Below are positions 5,364 through 6,322 of a DNA stretch of 6,322 nucleotides, one piece after another. The position numbers were made by a program, and so were the translations under genes. Position 1 is the stretch's first letter. Each line of letters begins with the position of its first letter. The DNA is taken from assembly GCA_039029935.1 (NCBI GenBank), contig JBCCFC010000829.1, positions 1 through 6,322 on the forward strand, read 5' to 3'. This DNA is from G039029935 sp039029935 (GTDB taxonomy: Bacteria > Chloroflexota > Anaerolineae > Caldilineales > Caldilineaceae). The notes beneath the pieces are model-generated. The model saw only the letters and a list, made by a program, of their open reading frames with translations, was not told where the DNA came from and did not search any database.

Positions 5364-5888
5364 AGTTTTACTTTTCGCTTTATCAACTCAACCGACGATC
5401 TCATACATGCCTTTAATGTGGTCGGCAGCCAATTTGACCCGCCTTTGACGCATGATGACCGTCGTTTTATTGACGTTCACAATGGCTTTCCCGATGACCA
5501 AACGTTGATGATTGTAGCGTTGCAAGACGAAACCATCGTTGGTGGTGTCTTTGCCTTTCGCAAGGGAAGCAACGTGGTAGCGCGCATGTTAGCGTTGGAT
5601 GCATCGGTGCGCGGCAAAGGCGTTGGACGGCGATTGATGGAGATTCTGGAAATACAGGCCATGCGACTGGGGGCGCGGCAAATTAGCCTGGGCGCTGTAC
5701 CAGATGCCCGCACCTTCTATCCCAAGTTGGGGTATTATGGCAAATCATCCATGCATAAAGAATTGCCTATGCCGGGTCGAGTGTTGGATTTAAAACTCAA
5801 ACGCTGGACCGCTCGTTTGGGCGATTTGGCTGCTGGTGCTATTGTTCAAGTCGATCCTGAATCGAGGCAGATACCACCGTTGTTGTAA
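5346..5888 (+). CDS. GNAT-family N-acetyltransferase
   Basis: 180 residues. It transfers an acetyl group from acetyl-CoA to an amine, substrate unknown. The fold is visible in order: N-terminal strand FTFRFINSTDDLIHAFNVV (8-26), with an FDPP loop; TLMIVALQDETIVGGVFAFR (53-72) as strands 2-3; NVVARMLALDASVRGKGVGRRL (76-97 in two parts), with R89-G-K-G-V-G94 as the acetyl-CoA pyrophosphate loop; and GARQISLGAVPDARTFYPKLGY (109-130 in two parts), the typical motif B with FYPKLGY. The C-terminal 30 residues are an extra tail without motifs. Start ATG 5346 lies inside the second copy of the 43-bp repeat and overlaps the SDR stop. AAGGGAA about ten bases upstream is a weak ribosome-binding site, so translational coupling probably matters. 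Neighbouring sugar reductase suggests, but does not show, acetylation of an amino sugar or antibiotic-like amine. Confidence 0.88.
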   Translation: MTIQTDSFTFRFINSTDDLIHAFNVVGSQFDPPLTHDDRRFIDVHNGFPDDQTLMIVALQDETIVGGVFAFRKGSNVVARMLALDASVRGKGVGRRLMEILEIQAMRLGARQISLGAVPDARTFYPKLGYYGKSSMHKELPMPGRVLDLKLKRWTARLGDLAAGAIVQVDPESRQIPPLL

Positions 5889-6074
5889 TCACACTGCATT
5901 CCCGACCTTTGTTCTTACTGTGTTATTTACCTCTATTGAGAGCGGGCGCAAGCCGACGAGGAGGCAGCATTGCCTGTGATACTGTGCGAATTCAAAAAAA
6001 ATACTACTACTACTACTACTGGATTGGGTCCAGCATGGCTTCCTAGTAATAATATAAATCAACGATGTCTTCAT
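5889..6074 (-). CDS. Candidate 61-residue ORF containing a Ser-tract microsatellite; unknown
   Basis: ATG 6074 has a good Shine-Dalgarno (GGAGAA, 6079-6084 on the minus strand, 4-5 bases away) and lies downstream of a consensus promoter. The product begins MKTSLIYIITRKPCWTQ and continues with a run of seven Ser encoded by the AGT microsatellite, then FFEFAQYHRQCCLLVGLRPL. The stop codon abuts the acetyltransferase stop with no gap. Composition after the repeat does not look like a conserved protein, and the good start signals may be coincidental. A TTG start at 6128 would add 18 residues. Unrecognised; low confidence as a true gene. Confidence 0.25.
   Translation of the reverse strand: MKTSLIYIITRKPCWTQSSSSSSSIFFEFAQYHRQCCLLVGLRPLSIEVNNTVRTKVGNAV
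6002..6020. repeat. ACT trinucleotide microsatellite next to an A8 run
   Basis: Six tandem ACT units (6003-6020) directly follow a run of eight A (5994-6001). Both tracts are prone to slippage. Unit-number change would alter the Ser run of the candidate minus-strand ORF without shifting frame; changes in the A-run would shift it. Confidence 0.9.
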
Positions 6075-6150
6075 GACTTTCTCCACGTTGAGCCTTAAAA
6101 AAAGAATAAAAATTTTCAGGTCATACAAAGAGTAGAATATTGTCTTTCTT

Positions 6151-6198
6151 TTACTTCAAGAACTTGTTTGAAGAACAAGCCGAAATTTTCTTGGACAT
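6151..6198 (-). other. Possible 15-codon leader peptide overlapping alternative hairpins
   Basis: On the minus strand ATG 6198 reads MSKKISACSSNKFLK to TAA at 6151-6153, about 25 bases after the predicted transcription start. Its second half overlaps two stems that cannot form together: CTTGTT/AACAAG (6163-6168 with 6174-6179) and CTTCAA/TTGAAG (6154-6159 with 6168-6173). Leader ORF plus competing stems resembles translational attenuation, but there is no clear regulated gene downstream and no run of a single amino acid, so this stays speculative. Confidence 0.25.
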
Positions 6199-6322
6199 TT
6201 CACATCCACGAAGATGACAAGTAAACACTATTATAAGAAAATTCTCTTTCGTGTCAAGCAATCAACCAAGAGCAAAACAATATGGGCCAGGGACAGCAGA
6301 AATGGACCTTCGGGTGGTCGCA
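6198..6322. other. Window-edge segment, possible start of a gene on the plus strand
   Basis: Apart from the left-pointing promoter, nothing is assignable. Two plus-strand frames stay open to the edge: ATG 6214 (MTSKHYYKKILFRVKQ...) and ATG 6282 (MGQGQQKWTFGWS), the latter coinciding with a sudden rise in GC from about 6283 and preceded by AAGAG. The piece is too short to choose between them. Confidence 0.2.
6230..6257 (-). promoter_or_regulatory. Consensus sigma-70-type promoter pointing left
   Basis: On the minus strand TTGACA (6252-6257), 16 bases, then TATAAT (6230-6235): both hexamers are perfect. Transcription would begin near 6223 and run through the leader-like ORF toward the microsatellite ORF at 6074. 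It is the best promoter match in the window, yet no confident protein gene follows it. Confidence 0.6.

Noticed and set aside
5962..5975. AGGCA-GCAT-TGCCT hairpin as the acetyltransferase terminator
   Set aside because: A five-base stem without a following T-run on the plus strand, 74 bases past the stop; too weak to call.
6002..6020. CRISPR-like array
   Set aside because: The repeat is a simple trinucleotide microsatellite with no spacers.

Overview
The window reads as an accessory, defence-rich stretch of a bacterial chromosome of moderate GC. The NACHT protein at the left end has a style (Asn/Gly-rich N-terminus, NACHT NTPase, hydrophobic helices, a C-terminal GGGY.FVHR motif) that I associate with filamentous, genome-rich bacteria such as Chloroflexota (Herpetosiphon/Anaerolineae-like) and cyanobacteria. 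Chloroflexota is my first guess, but nothing here (no rRNA or housekeeping gene) settles it.

Left part (1-2312): a NACHT-type STAND NTPase runs leftward off the window edge. It has its own promoter and a hairpin or operator in its leader. A small uncharacterised acidic protein (1968-2312) points the other way, possibly preceded by a 49-codon mini-ORF.

Middle (2324-3868): a type II toxin-antitoxin pair reads leftward, with antitoxin first, a 4-base ATGA overlap with the RelE/ParE-like toxin, and a perfect 17-bp palindrome just upstream as a likely operator. Next, reading rightward, comes a small gene that appears split by one frameshift (3020-3239). It is followed by the N-terminal third or less of an AIPR-family abortive-infection protein, which has its own promoter and a visible nuclease-like GID...QSK motif. 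The AIPR gene stops abruptly at about 3808, where it abuts a transposase fragment (3808-4317, opposite strand) that has also lost its C-terminal half. One deletion or recombination junction therefore removed the ends of both genes. NACHT, toxin-antitoxin, AIPR and IS remnant together look like an eroding defence island.

Right part (4486-5888): an intact two-gene operon, a RmlD-like extended SDR (sugar-nucleotide reductase/epimerase family) followed by a GNAT acetyltransferase. The SDR gene has a near-perfect Shine-Dalgarno and a sequence resembling a sigma-54 site upstream. The join of the two genes carries a perfect 43-bp tandem duplication that has rewritten the SDR C-terminus and created a second, decoy start for the acetyltransferase.

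The last 434 bases hold no convincing protein gene. They do contain a consensus sigma-70-type promoter pointing left, a 15-codon leader-like ORF overlapping two mutually exclusive hairpins, a small ORF with a good ribosome-binding site, and a six-unit ACT microsatellite next to an A-run.
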